Below, one piece after another: positions 12,427 to 24,300 of a DNA stretch of 64,000 nt; position 1 is the stretch's first letter; the number at the start of each line of letters is the position of its first letter. The notes beneath the pieces are model-generated. The model searched no databases, was not told where the DNA came from, and saw nothing but the letters and a program-made list of their open reading frames with translations. Origin of the DNA: Agapanthus africanus (lineage: Eukaryota; Streptophyta; Magnoliopsida; Asparagales; Amaryllidaceae); the NCBI GenBank assembly GCA_030015575.1, contig JASDDO010000018.1:377761908-377825907 (forward strand). The letters run 5' to 3'. A program made the translations under genes and the position numbers.

Positions 12427-12511
12427 TCACGCCCTGCTTCCCAGTGTACGAGCAGAGGACGCGAGAGGCCGCTACGTATTTACTCTGAAGTAAATACGCT
12501 AAGCGTATCGA
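12427..12511 (-). repeat. 5' LTR of element B, first piece
   Basis: Matches 9166-9250 (start TGTCACGCC). It breaks off at ATCGA (12507-12511), the left target-site copy of element C. Confidence 0.85.
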
Positions 12512-14637
12512 TGTTAGTGTATATGCCCTAGAGGCCATTACTGTATAATACTAGTTTGTATATTACTTAATGGAAGCTTGGGATATTCACCTTGTATAGA
12601 CAATCTTGCTCAATATAGTAGTATGCTACTTGGTTTGTTTCTGCTTTAATGTGTACATGCGTTTATTTTAGTATATCACCTACACACATTAGTGGAGCCC
12701 TTAGGATCTTTGCTTGATTACCAGCGTTGTGATGGCAGTCACACTCGTGGGGGCTGGGTAATCTATAAGCACATCCTTATGCAGGTCCCTAGTCGCAGGA
12801 CTATCGAGACAGGGCATCGATACTCCGGAGTAGACTAGCGTATGCGCTTCTCATCCCAGTGTGGGAGACGGTCTGTCCCACTGCCGTCGGTACGTCTTAC
12901 TTGAGATAGTATGCGGGTGCTCGTTAGGTTACGAGTACACTGGACAGGACTCGTCGGGAACTGTTGGTTGGTAATATACCTATCGTCAGTTATCAGTTTC
13001 CCGGTGACATGAGTACAGCTTAGTCCGCTGACTTGACACTGTCACTTCGCCTCGAGTGTGTTCCCACTGTACTTTGATTACTACCTTACCACGGCTCAAA
13101 GGAGTCTTGCAAACAGGTAGTTTTTGGGTGCAGTCCCGAAGCACTTGGAGGCAGTGACGGTTAGACAGGATTCGTCTCTCCCGGTATTGGGGGTTGACAT
13201 CGCGCTGTGTCTAGAAGAGCCATTACACGAGTAGTCCCTGGCCAGGGCAAGCGAGATATACTGGTAGGTTTCCAGTGTTATCTCAGGCTGTTATGGGCTT
13301 CACTCCGACACGACTTGTACCGCTATTAGGGGACTGACGTTCATCGCCCCCTAGGCCCGCCATGCGATGTATCAGACGAACAGACCGGACTGTATGGAGA
13401 TTGTCACATTCAGGCTCAGTAGGAGTTCAGATGGGTTTCACCTCGTCAGTCTTCATGTCGGCATCTGCCTGGGGACCGTTACGCACAGCTAGTGCCGCTT
13501 GCGGTCTGTGGTTAAACCCACTGCCAGCGTAGTGTCGAGTCTTTAGAGTCCCACACAGAAAGCTATTCTCCTTTAGGCAAAGGAGTAGAGGTCGCATGGT
13601 TTTGCGACAGGTCTCATGGTTTTGCGACAGGGTTCGGTCACATCCGTGCACTTGTGCACGTTTGGTATCCGGACAGTTAACACTAGCGGGCTTTGGTTTA
13701 AGCCAGATCCTAGTGTACGTTTTGGGATTGGTTTTATCTCGTTTGTATTCGTGTTCCTCGGAACGCGGATGCGGGTGTGTATGCACAGTTGACAGAGAGA
13801 CAGAGGCAGAGGATTCTCATTGGGGTTGTTGACTGTTGACTATTGACTAAACCCTAATGAGAATAAGATATATGATTAACAATAATATTAATTAAGTATT
13901 ATAGTGACATGGTTGTTGAGGGGTTGACTTTGTTGACTTGTTGACTTTATTGACCGGTTGACTAGGTTGGACTAGTTGACCATCATCATGATAATGGCTA
14001 TCATTCCATGGCAAAGACTTTTGCTTGCTTGTTTATTTATGCAAAATGAGTGCATGAAATGATATAGCCATTTTGACTTAAACCATTACACAATACTTGA
14101 TTACTATTTTTGTTATGATGGATTTTGGATTATGAGAGGGTGGATGAGAAAAGAGAGGCTCATTCTTTTATTGGTTATCTCTCTCTTGAGCTCTCTCATT
14201 CTCAAGCTCTCCCTCTTCCTCTTGCTCTCTCTAGCTCAAGGCAAACCATTCTCATGTGTTGGGACTCATTGCCTTAGAGATAAAAAGACACCAAAATAAT
14301 CCTCCACTCATTCTAGTTCATAAGGCCTAGCAAGCCAAGTGTTCTAGTTTCTTCAAAGTTCGAAGAAGAAGCCAAAGGTAGAAGCTTTCAGGTGGATCCA
14401 TCTTCGGCGCAAGGAGACGACGAGGTGAGGCCGATCCGTACACCGGAAAGAGTGGAAGACGAAGGAGTTCAAGAAAGGTATAGCCCCCTAACCGAGTAGG
14501 TAAAACTCTTATTAGGTTGTTAGTTAGTTGTTTTACAAAGATCCGTATTTTGAGTCCATGTTACCACCCTCTTGAAAATCATTTTTTATCACTTCCGCAA
14601 CCCCGTAAGTACCGGGAAAGGGTAGCATGGACTTACA
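12512..14637 (+). repeat. 5' LTR of element C
   Basis: Runs from TGTTAGTG to ACTTACA and matches the 3' LTR at 36869-39001. It contains a dense cluster of TTGAC cores (13829-13980) and a CTCT-rich pyrimidine stretch at 14172-14240. The first 700 bp share blocks with the LTRs of D and X, such as TGCCCTAGAGGCCATTACTG near the start. The small frames at 13427-13832 fall inside the LTR and are not treated as genes. Confidence 0.92.
13829..13980 (+). promoter_or_regulatory. TTGAC (W-box core) cluster in C's 5' LTR
   Basis: By eye there are nine TTGAC cores in about 150 bp, several spaced 7-12 bp apart. TTGAC with a following C or T is the core bound by WRKY transcription factors, which often act in defence and stress responses. 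The same cluster, with one more core, is kept in the 3' LTR. Function is inferred. Confidence 0.55.
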
Positions 14638-14638
14638 G

Positions 14639-14650
14639 TGGTATCAGAGC
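14639..14650 (+). other. Primer-binding site of element C
   Basis: TGGTATCAGAGC, one base after the LTR end. Confidence 0.92.
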
Positions 14651-16704
14651 CTAGTTAAACACTATCTAATATGTTAGCAAAGTAACTAGAAATTCGATCG
14701 GAGAAAAAGTCACGAAAAACACCCGGAAAATCAAGTTTCTGTCGATTTTGTATTCTGTTCAAAAATTGATAAATCATACTCCAAAAATCGACTCAGGCTT
14801 TTTATAAGACACTCAAGAAATTTGGTCCAGAGAACCGTTCAAAGCGCCGCGGAACCGCGGCGGGAACACGCTCCTGCCGCGGATCCGCGGCCGAGTTGAG
14901 TCGGTCGTGGCTCAAATTTCTTGCAGTGTGTTTCTGGGGGTATTTTGGGATTTTTACAATATGTCTTTTCTGCCCAGATTTTCCAGAAAGAAAAATTAGT
15001 TTTTGGGGCTTGAAAATCCGTATTTTGATCGAACTTCTAAAAGACTTAAGCTGACGGGTATATATCTGTGATGTGTTATATGTATTGAACGTCCGCTAAT
15101 CGCTATACGTCGATTAGTGGGGGTTATACATATCTGTGATCTGTAATGTTGATGGTATGTGTATATGAATTCATTGGATTGTCGCGGGTGAATAGCCGGG
15201 GGTTGTGAGATGAGAGTTTTCTTTTCTTTCAATTCGTGTAATATGTAAATTGATGTAATATTATTTGTATGGCCGCACAACCGGGTCGGGGTTGTAGCCG
15301 TCATTGTATAATTTCTTTTTACTGCTTTTGCTCCTAGGATAGACCCAAGATGGGGTGCACAAACTACCGGGTATCTCGAAGTGCCGAGTGGCCTACTCAC
15401 GAGTTGAGGGAGGTTGCTTCGCTTCGGGTACTTGGCGGGTAGTTTGCCGCACCCGTAGGGGTCTAGGGTGGGATTTGGCTATTCACCGCGACCGTGTAAT
15501 CCGCTTTTCGTTACAGGCTCGTACGAATTGCGGATTCTTAGTATATCCAATATGTTCATCTGTGATCTGAAATGGCTATCATTGCAATATATATATATAT
15601 GATATTATTTAGGCGTTGCTTATGTTTTGCAGCTGCGCTAGCCCAGCCCCCGCTCTGTCGTTAGTTAAGTTACCTAACGGGTAATGACGGGCCCCGTGGC
15701 GAATGCGAATGGCATAAGCGTACGTCATATTTTGGTTGTTTTCTGCAATGGTAGGATTAAATGATGGGACGCATTAAAAGAAATAATGCAAGAAAAATAA
15801 ACCAAGTAAAAGTCATTGGAACACTTTCAAAACCACTCGGTTTCTTTTCAAAATAATTTTTAAACGCGGAGCTTAAGCCACTCCTTTTAAAAGCTATCTC
15901 GTTCCATCGATTATATCAAGTTCACTACGTTCACGGTTTCGCCAAAACCATTCGTAGCCCTCCGTCGTTTCACATGGATGGTCAATAGTATTCGAGCTAT
16001 GTATGTTGGCCAAAGTCAAGGCATAGTGATTGGTAGCTATTGGGTATTCATGTGCAGCATAGATAGATGTGTTGGTTTGGGGCAGTCGTTCGACCATTTT
16101 GGCCAAAATCAAGGGTATGTACGGATGGGCTCAAATTAACCTGGAGAATGACGGGTAGAACTTGACATGTGACTTATGATATGTTGGTCAAAGTCAAGGT
16201 CATAAGAGCATGGGGCAAAAATCCACATCGGGAGTTTCAAAAGAACTGAAACTTGCTAGCGCTGCATACCATTTGGAGTGTGATGATTCTGGTAGGATTC
16301 CTTCAGTTTTGTCACGTAATGATATTTGGATCCTGATCCTACTGTGAGTATATGCTACTCCTCGGGAAATTTCTCACTTAACGATCAATGCTATAAACCA
16401 AGTAGGTGTCTAGAAAGGTGTTAGCGGGGCTACGCCCCCAGGGAAAAGAGATTATTTAATTAAGGAACTTCGCGAAAGCGTTGGAAAACCTCCCTCGAAG
16501 TACCGACACGAGCCTGGCCGAACAGTTAAGCAAGAATTGTACGGTGAGATTGATCCTGACTAATTCTTCCTTTTTGGTTTGAGGAGGGATTCGAGAGACA
16601 GTGGGAGCCATCCTGTTTAGACAAATTAAAAACTACTCTAAACTTGCAAGAACATCATGCTAAAGTGTTTCTTCTCTCTCTCCTAATTGCAGCGACCAAA
16701 CATC
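14651..16704 (+). other. Long leader of element C
   Basis: About 2 kb of non-coding leader, collinear with the leaders of D and E. It holds a 20-bp stem-loop at 14846-14891. It also has three spaced copies of a TTGGCCAAAGTCAAGG-like block (about 16006, 16098 and 16185). A TCTCTCTCTCCTAATTGCAG stretch ends at 16691, just before the gag ATG, and looks like a plant 3' splice site. No protein frame is conserved across the three leaders. Confidence 0.75.
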
Positions 16705-17313
16705 ATGACCGGACTTAAGTTATTACTAGATAAAAACATACTGACAGGGCCAAACTACAAAGATTGGCTCAGGAATGTCAAAATGGCAATCACTTATGAC
16801 AAGTTGGGGTATCTCCTTACCACCAAAGCTCCCCCTGTCCAAGGTCCCAAAACCAGCGTCGCGGATAGGGAAATCCCTAAGACCTGGGAAATCGATTGCG
16901 CGAAGGCCAAATGCCTCGTGCTTGCCTCTATGGACAACGAACATCAGAGGAGGCACGAGAATATGGACCTCGAATCCATATTTCTTCATACAAAAGAACT
17001 GTATGGAGAGCAGTCTCATATCGCAAGATACGAAGTGTCGAAGAAGCTATTTTTGGCAAGGTTGGTCGTCGGATCATCGGTAGCGGAACACGTGCTTAAG
17101 ATGATTGGCTTCATAGAGGAGCTCGCGGACCTTGGGACCACGTTGGAGAATGAGCTCTATACGGACTTGAATCTTCAGTCCCTTCCTTCCACTTACGCCC
17201 GGTTCATCCTGAATTTCAACTTGCAAGAAAAGGAAGTTGAACTTTCAGAGCTCCTCAACATGCTGAGGAGTGCAGAGGGCACCCTACAGAAAGGTAGGGA
17301 AACATCCACTTTG
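16705..17313 (+). pseudogene. gag: gag of element C, N-terminal part, cut by element D
   Basis: This frame encodes a copia-type Gag of the UBN2 / DUF4219 kind. The N-terminal region reads LLDKNILTGPNYKDWLRN (residues about 5-22), followed by alpha-helical Gag through LPSTYARFILNF and an ELSELLNML block near the end. I place the start at the ATG at 16705 (reading MTGLK), since the frame upstream has no ATG. At 17314 element D begins, so the native frame would run for one Cys codon and stop inside D's LTR. The rest of gag, with the zinc knuckle, is at 33513. Confidence 0.9.
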
Positions 17314-19533
17314 TGTTAGTTATATGTATGCCCTAGAGGCCATTACTGTACATTGGATGTATATTGTAGTGGATGCTGGGATATATATAGGTAGGACTTT
17401 CTTGCTCGACATGATAGTACGCTATCTGGTTGCTCTTTATCTTAACGTGTATACTTTCTGTCTCTCTGTTACATGTTGATAAAGCCTTTAGGATGTGTAC
17501 TCGACTTCCAGGACTGTGATGCAGATCATACTAGTGGGGCCTGGATAGTCCATGAGTACATCCTTCAATGTTCCTAGTCGAGAGAATATCGAAACGGGGC
17601 ATCGATATTCCAGAGTAGACTAGCGTATATCTTCTCGACCCATGCGATGGGCGATGGATGATCCCATATCCATTGGTGTTTGACATCAGAGATGGTATAC
17701 GGGTGCTCAGTGGAGACTGGGTACACTGAACGGACTCGCCGAGAACTCCCAGATGGTATTATACCTCATGTCAGATGGCAGTTCTCTGGTGACACTGGTA
17801 CAGCTTAGTCTGTTGACCCGAGATCGTCATAGAGCCTTGTGTGTCTCCTACTGTGCTTTGATTTCCACCCTACCACGGCTCTACTGAGTTGTGCAAACAG
17901 GTGGTTTTTGGGTACAGTCCCGATTCACATGGAGGCAATGAGCGATAGGAGGGGATTCGTCTCTCCCGGTATTGGGGGTTGATGTTGCGCTATGCACGAC
18001 TGGCCATAACAGGAAATCCCTGGCCAGGGTTGCTGTGATATACTGGTAAGAGTTATCAGTAGTTTCACGATTGTCATGGACCTCACGTCGGCATGACTTA
18101 TCGAGCTATTGGGGTCTGACGTTTACCACCCCTAGGCGAGATATGCGACATATCAGACGAACAGAGCAGACTGTACGGTAAGTGTTACTGGTTGGATTCA
18201 CAGGAGTGTGAGCGGTCTTGCTCGTCGATCTTCTGATCGCTCAATACCCAGGTGGCCGTTACGTTTAGCAGACCGCTTGCGGCTTGTGGATGCTTGATAT
18301 GATCATCATCTGCTGTCGGCGTATTGACGAGTCTTTAGAGTCCTACACAGAGGTTTCCTGGCTCAAGCGAAACGAAATAGGAGCGCATATGAGATACGTG
18401 CGGGATCGAGAATAATGCGTGTATGTGATACCGTATTTCATTCTCGCGATGAATGTGTCGAATGGTTGTATGCGATATAACCTAGTTATCGAATCAAGGA
18501 TTGATTCGATAAGTCGATACATTGGATACTAGCCGGTTATATGCGACATGACCGGATCATTGAATCAAGTGTTGATTTAATGATTTAATGTATAATTATA
18601 TATTTGATATATTACTTTGCATCAACCAGTATTGGTTCACTTTAAATGGATTTACTCACTTGAAATGCACATTATTTATGTGATATATTTTTTTGTGCAC
18701 TTGATTGTATCATGTTTGATGATACATTCTAGCTTGGGTTTGTGTAAAGAATTAAACCATGGTTAGTTAGTGATTAGGGTTTCATTTCATTTACTTATTC
18801 TTTTATCTATTTATTTATTTATTTATTTTAGAATAGAAGAAAAGGGAATGGTGGCTTGTTTTGTTTGCTTGTTGAAGCTTCTTGATGCTTTGAACAAGTC
18901 CACCATTCTTGTCTCTTCTCTAACCCTAACCACTCATCTAACCTTAGTTAAATCTCTACACTAAACCATGGTTGAAGACATGATAAGTATTCATTTTTTA
19001 TTTTCTTTTTGAATAACTCATCATATATCTTCTTCTTCTTCTGCATCTTCTTTCATGAAGAAAAGCTTGCTACATCAATGGCAAGTGATGAAAACAAGTG
19101 AGAAATCCAATTCTAAAGTGAACCCACTTCCTATTTCTTCATCCTCTACCTCTTGCCAAGTAGTATAGGGTGTTTTCTTCACAAGTTTCATGACTTGGTG
19201 AAGTAGGAGCTTGATCTAGTGATGCCTCGACGTAGATCATCTTCGGCATCGAAGCCGACGACCAAGCCCGCCCATTTCTTCGATGAAGCCGATGCTAGAG
19301 TCCGGGATCCGATTTAAACAGCGGAGGGACATCGTCGCGGAGCTCAGGAAGTGGTGGACCGGATCTACAAAGGTTGTAACTCCTTTCCTTTAGCATTTAA
19401 TTCGTTTACATGCTTGCATCGCCTCATTATCTAGTTAACGATCCGTATTAGGGTTTGTAGGCACAAGGAAAAATTTGAATTAGCCATGTTTGATCACTTG
19501 TGAGACTTCATTAGTGTGCCTAGGAACCCTACA
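17314..19533 (+). repeat. 5' LTR of element D
   Basis: Runs from TGTTAGTTATATG to CCCTACA. It is related to X's LTR and, in its first part, to C's LTR. A TTCTTC-rich run lies near 19030. The short frame 18770-18964 recurs identically in the 3' LTR only because the LTRs are copies. Confidence 0.92.
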
Positions 19534-19534
19534 G

Positions 19535-19546
19535 TGGTATCAGAGC
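19535..19546 (+). other. Primer-binding site of element D
   Basis: TGGTATCAGAGC, one base after the LTR end. Confidence 0.92.
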
Positions 19547-22500
19547 CTAGCTAGAGCCTTAGGCGATGCGTAGACGGAGTTTGAAGTCCGATTAAACCGA
19601 AACCCTAACACAAATTTGCTCTCTAGACTTTTTCCAAAAATTGGGTTTTTTCCAGATTAAAAATATGCAGAAAATGCAGCAGGAAATTCTAAGAATTACG
19701 GTGCAAAAATTACCTAATGATCTTTCTAAAGTGCGGCGGAACCGCGGCATTAGCGTGCTAATGCGGCTGTTCCGCGGCCCTTTTGTCTCTTCTCCCATTG
19801 AATTTTGCACTGTAATTCCTATTTTGCAGTGCTGGTTTTCCTGGGATATTTTTTTTTCTGAACTCAAGAGTTGAGTTTTCTGGGTTGTATTGGGGACTCG
19901 ATGTTTCTATCGGATTGTCTAACTTTGTCTATGTGGCTTTCCGGAAATTTTAGAATATGTTAAAAAGTTCGACCGGATATAAATACCCAACTTTTCCCCT
20001 GTCGGGAAATTTCCAAGTGTTGGATCTTTCCGTGGTTTAAAGACGTTCTAAGTAGTGCAAGTAACGCGATGGTCCCTCTAGAAGACAACAAACCTTAACT
20101 CGATTATGTGACCGTCTTGAACTGCCCTTTGAACCTTCGGGTTTGGGGCAGTACGGCGTGCCACATGTGAGGCGTTGGCTTGACCCTTCTACGGCTGGAC
20201 CGTTGGTATTGAGGCACGAACTGAATGTTTTTAGACTTGTTTCATGTGTTGATCTGTATTGGGAAAACTTGGGTGTTTGAATGTTCGATCGAAAAGTTTA
20301 ACATTTTCTATTTATCCGGAATGTGATACAATACTTGGAATCCACAAGTAGTTATGAGATAAATGAATGAATGTTATAAATCTAGTGGTTTAGTCTCACT
20401 TGATCGGTTGCCACGGAATTTTGATGTGATCAAAAGTCCGTCGCAATCACGTAGCGTACGCGGATACTCGCCGGGTAAACTTAATAGACAGCCTCACCCC
20501 ATAGCCCCGACTAAGTGACTGTAGGAGAACCCCGTCGCCGAAAGCATCCGTTTGGGTGCTCGCGGTAGCGGTGTTCCGCCTTGGTGCACTTCGTCGACGG
20601 TATCGGGGGTGCAGCCGCCTACTAAAGTTTGCGACGAGCATTCGATCAGAATGTCGGGAATCCCGTTGAATTGCCCGACATGATATTGAAAAGTGTTTTC
20701 GATAATGAGACTAAAATGCGGGGTTTATAATTGTTAGGCATGCGATGTCTAAGTATTTCATTTGATTAGGCATGCGATGTCTAAAGAGTTTGCAGATTCC
20801 AACTGTTGTAATTTTACACTTTCTTTTCTGTGACCGTAAGTGTAATATGTGATATCGCCAGTTTCGTTGCTATATGTCAACGACAATTGGGATGCGCATA
20901 TTTACTTACATTGATGACATGTGATGTTATGTGTTGCTGGATATGTTATATTGGATCGTCGTGTTTGAATAGCCGGGGGTTTTTATGTGAGAAGAGTGTT
21001 TTTCATTTTCATTCATGTAAAAACTTGTATGTAATATTCTTTATTGGGACACTTCCAGGTTGCGGATGTTGTCACCATTTGTATATTATTTACTTTTCTG
21101 CACTAGGTTAGACCCAAGGAGGAGGGCACAAGTAACCGGGTTCTAGGGTCCAGTGGGAGACCAACTCGAGGAGTCGAGTCCGGGTCTCCTAACTCTAGAA
21201 TTGGTAGGGTTACTTGCCGCTCTCATAGGGGTCTAGGGGTGTGGGATTGGCTATTCATCACGACCGTGGAATCCGTGTTTTATACTGGCTCGTATTGAAA
21301 ACACGGACGTCCTAGTATATCCAATATTTCATATGTATCTTCTGCTGTGTTTTATCTGTGATGTGATCATGTGATGTTCTGTGACAGATATTGTATATAG
21401 TATATATGATATATTATATAGACGTTGCTTATGTTTTACACCCGCGCTAGCCCTGCCTCGTTCTGGCGTTAGTTACCTAACCTAACGGTGCAGACGGGAC
21501 ATCGAGGCGAATGCGGATGGCATAAGCGTACGTTATATTTATCTGTGATGATTAGGTGGACTTAAATGATGGGATATTCATTAATGAGATTAATAAAAGA
21601 AAATAAACCTAAAAGATGTTGTGGAATCGAATTTCAAAATAAAACAGGTAGCTACAGTTCTTGCTTTGCATCGCGGTGTTCCTTGTAGAACATCCTGCAC
21701 CTTATTCGATGAGGAAAGGACCGAGATCTCTTCACCGGGAGTGACTCCTTTAGCAATAACTGACAGATGCTACAACCCTTGGTTTGTCTTTTGATCGCTT
21801 CTATAGTTTCCGCTTTGCACAGTGATATATATGATATATCCCGCACCTCATTCGACGAGGAAAGGGCCGACGATCCCCTCACCGGGAGTGACCCCTTTGG
21901 CAAAACTAGAAAAGCCTCAAAAACATTCCATTTAAAAACCATTTGATTCCACAACGAGATCAAGTTCAAAGCGTTAAAGGTTTTCTTAAAAACCATTCGC
22001 AACCCTCCGTCATTTTAGGAAGTAGAGTACTTAGTATTCGTGCTACGTTTGTCGACCATAGCCGAGGCGTAGTGTGCGGTAGCTAAGTGATGATGTCTTC
22101 CTACACAGCATATGATGCGATTAGTTAGGACAGTCATGTGGCTTTGTTGACCTTAGCCAAGGGTCATGTGGGTGGGTCTAATTAATCACGAAATGACGGG
22201 TAGAACTTGACTAGTACCTATGATTTGTTGACCTTAGCTAAGGTCATAGGTGCTAGGGGTAAAAACCATTATCGGGAGTTTCAAGTGTTGAAATTTGCAA
22301 TGAGATTGCATACCTTCTATGTGATAGTTGGATCCCGATACCCACTGCGAGTAATTGTTACTCCTGGGAGAGTTTTGCACTTTGCAATTAGCCGATCAAG
22401 TAGGTGTCTAGAAAGATGTCAACGGGGTTACGCCTCTGGGAAAACGAAGTTTACTGTAATTAGGTCCGTGCGAAAGCACGGGGAACCTCCCTCAAAGTAC

Positions 22501-22650
22501 CGACACTGGCCTGGCTGAAAGATTGGCGAACTTGTAGAGTGTAATTAATCCCGGCTAGTCTTTCCTTTTAAGGTTTGAAGGAAGATTTGATAAAAACAGT
22601 GGGAGCCATCCTGATTAGATAAAATATATAACCAGTCTGATCTGGTGTGG
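19547..22650 (+). other. Leader of element D
   Basis: About 3.1 kb, non-coding. It contains a stem-loop at 19736-19775, a block shared with F at 20060-20220, and two copies of an ATCCTGCACC / CACCGGGAGTGAC module near 21690-21760 and 21840-21900. It also has three spaced GACCTTAGCCAAGG-like blocks (about 22050-22240). It matches C's leader up to the GTGGGAGCCATCCTG stretch (22602-22616). The region where gag should start is missing at the junction with E. Confidence 0.75.
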
Positions 22651-24300
22651 TACTTGACATTTCATGATTGACTCAATTGCCTGAGCAAGTGATCTGCCAA
22701 TCATGCACTTCCCTCTTTACTTTAGTCTATAAGACACCTTTAGAGAGGGTGACTCCATCACCTGCAGGTATAATACCGTGCCAGGAGTCAACCATTCTAA
22801 ATACTCTTAGAATGCTGTCAAAGTACCCTGATTGGGAAACCACCCAAATCTAGATCTAAAACCATAGATCTAGTAACCAGTATGTCTGATATAATATCCA
22901 AGTCCTGTGTGGAGAAAACACTGTGTGACGACCAAAGTATAACCGATTGTAGTATAGGAGTTTCTTTTCCTACTCTGTGTATGTCATCCAAATACCATGA
23001 CATCACACCTTACTACCTTCTCAACAGATCCATCCCCTATTCTGATGAAGTCAAACCTATGACTGTCATATCAGAAATTGATGATCTATCTCCGCTATAT
23101 CTGCTTTAGTCTATAAATAGACATAAGCTACCGGTCCACCAATGCTTCCGCTGCTCCCACTGACTACGACAACCCTCTGGCAGAGTCATATACACGTGCA
23201 CTTCTGAAGCGAGTTCAGAACGACGCTATACTCATCCTCCTGCCGGGTCTCACAGTCTGGAACAACAGCAATAGCAAGTGTGGGTAAACAAGAACTTCCT
23301 TGTCACCGTCCTTGAGGCTACCGTAGTATCTTTCGAGTGCCTGAAGTTACCCACCTTATCTGCGGAGTGGCCAATGGAATGTCAAACCGGATTGAATCTT
23401 TAGGTTCCTTTATCAAATCTTCAGTAATCGTTTGTGGTTCTGGAATCACTTCCAGTTCTACCATACTCCCACTACTGTTTTCTGAAAAAATCCATTTTTA
23501 TTAAAACTGTGGCGAGTCTAGAACAATATCGCTATTGATCATCCAGATGGTAGAAAGTCAACCCTCGTCATAGCCTGGGTCAACCCACAAACAGCCATTA
23601 CAGAAACGTGCCTTGAGTTGTCCAGTGTCTGGTTTTAAGCATAAACCGGACAACTCACCGTACCTTAACATCGTTAAGATATGAACTGTTCTATATCCAA
23701 TATAGAAACAGAGGCACAGATTTTATTGAACCAGATCCAAATCATGCAACTGTCTCCAGTGCATGTCAACTAAATGGAAGGAGGCCGATCAGCGTTACTC
23801 AACTTAGGCATGCTTCCAATTATGAGTAACCTGAAAGAGAAGCAAGATCTCTTTATCATTACTATCAACTGAACACCATTCACAAGTATCTACATCTTCG
23901 ATCTCTTTGAAAAATCCCGATACTTGCTACACCTGGTTCTCTACTCTATTCAAATACCTATAACTTCTCAAAATTCGGACCCTGTGTTTCCACGAAACAC
24001 CTGTCTAAAAACTAGAGAAATCATAAGTAAACCGAATATAGTACGAGGACCAACCCCTCTGTCCTGATGGACCCTGGACAATATACAATACTCTGTATAA
24101 GTCCCTTGAGTCTGATAACTCATTCACTGTGTGTCGTAGGTTGAAAACTGTACTTATGGTTAAGAAGAATTACACCGCTGTTTAATGCTCCTTACCTAAC
24201 TATCCATTGATATAGGTAAATGTCACAGACATAATTTCAAAAGGTATATATCTCACTCTATGAAAATAGACGTACAGATATATCAATTTGAAATTGGTGC
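22650..24300 (-). pseudogene. pol: Decayed copia pol of element E (RT and RNase H)
   Basis: Reverse-strand matches to C's pol can be followed with many stops and shifts. A segment at about 23350-23480 reads like the VELEVIPEPQTITEDL region that precedes RT. A stretch near 23145-23200 corresponds to the QPEG block. About 22935-22995 reads YLDDI followed by GKETPILQS, the equivalent of C's YVDD motif. About 22670-22830 corresponds to the start of RNase H. Part of the RT between these blocks is missing. The region is identified only by alignment with C and is certainly non-functional. Confidence 0.75.

Noticed and set aside
13427..13832. Frames of 119 and 78 codons, with a related pair at 37784-38189
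   Set aside because: They lie in C's LTRs, overlap on opposite strands and show no protein motif.
18880..18960. CCCTAACC-like words that might suggest telomeric repeat
   Set aside because: Only one or two imperfect copies in an LTR; no tandem TTTAGGG array.
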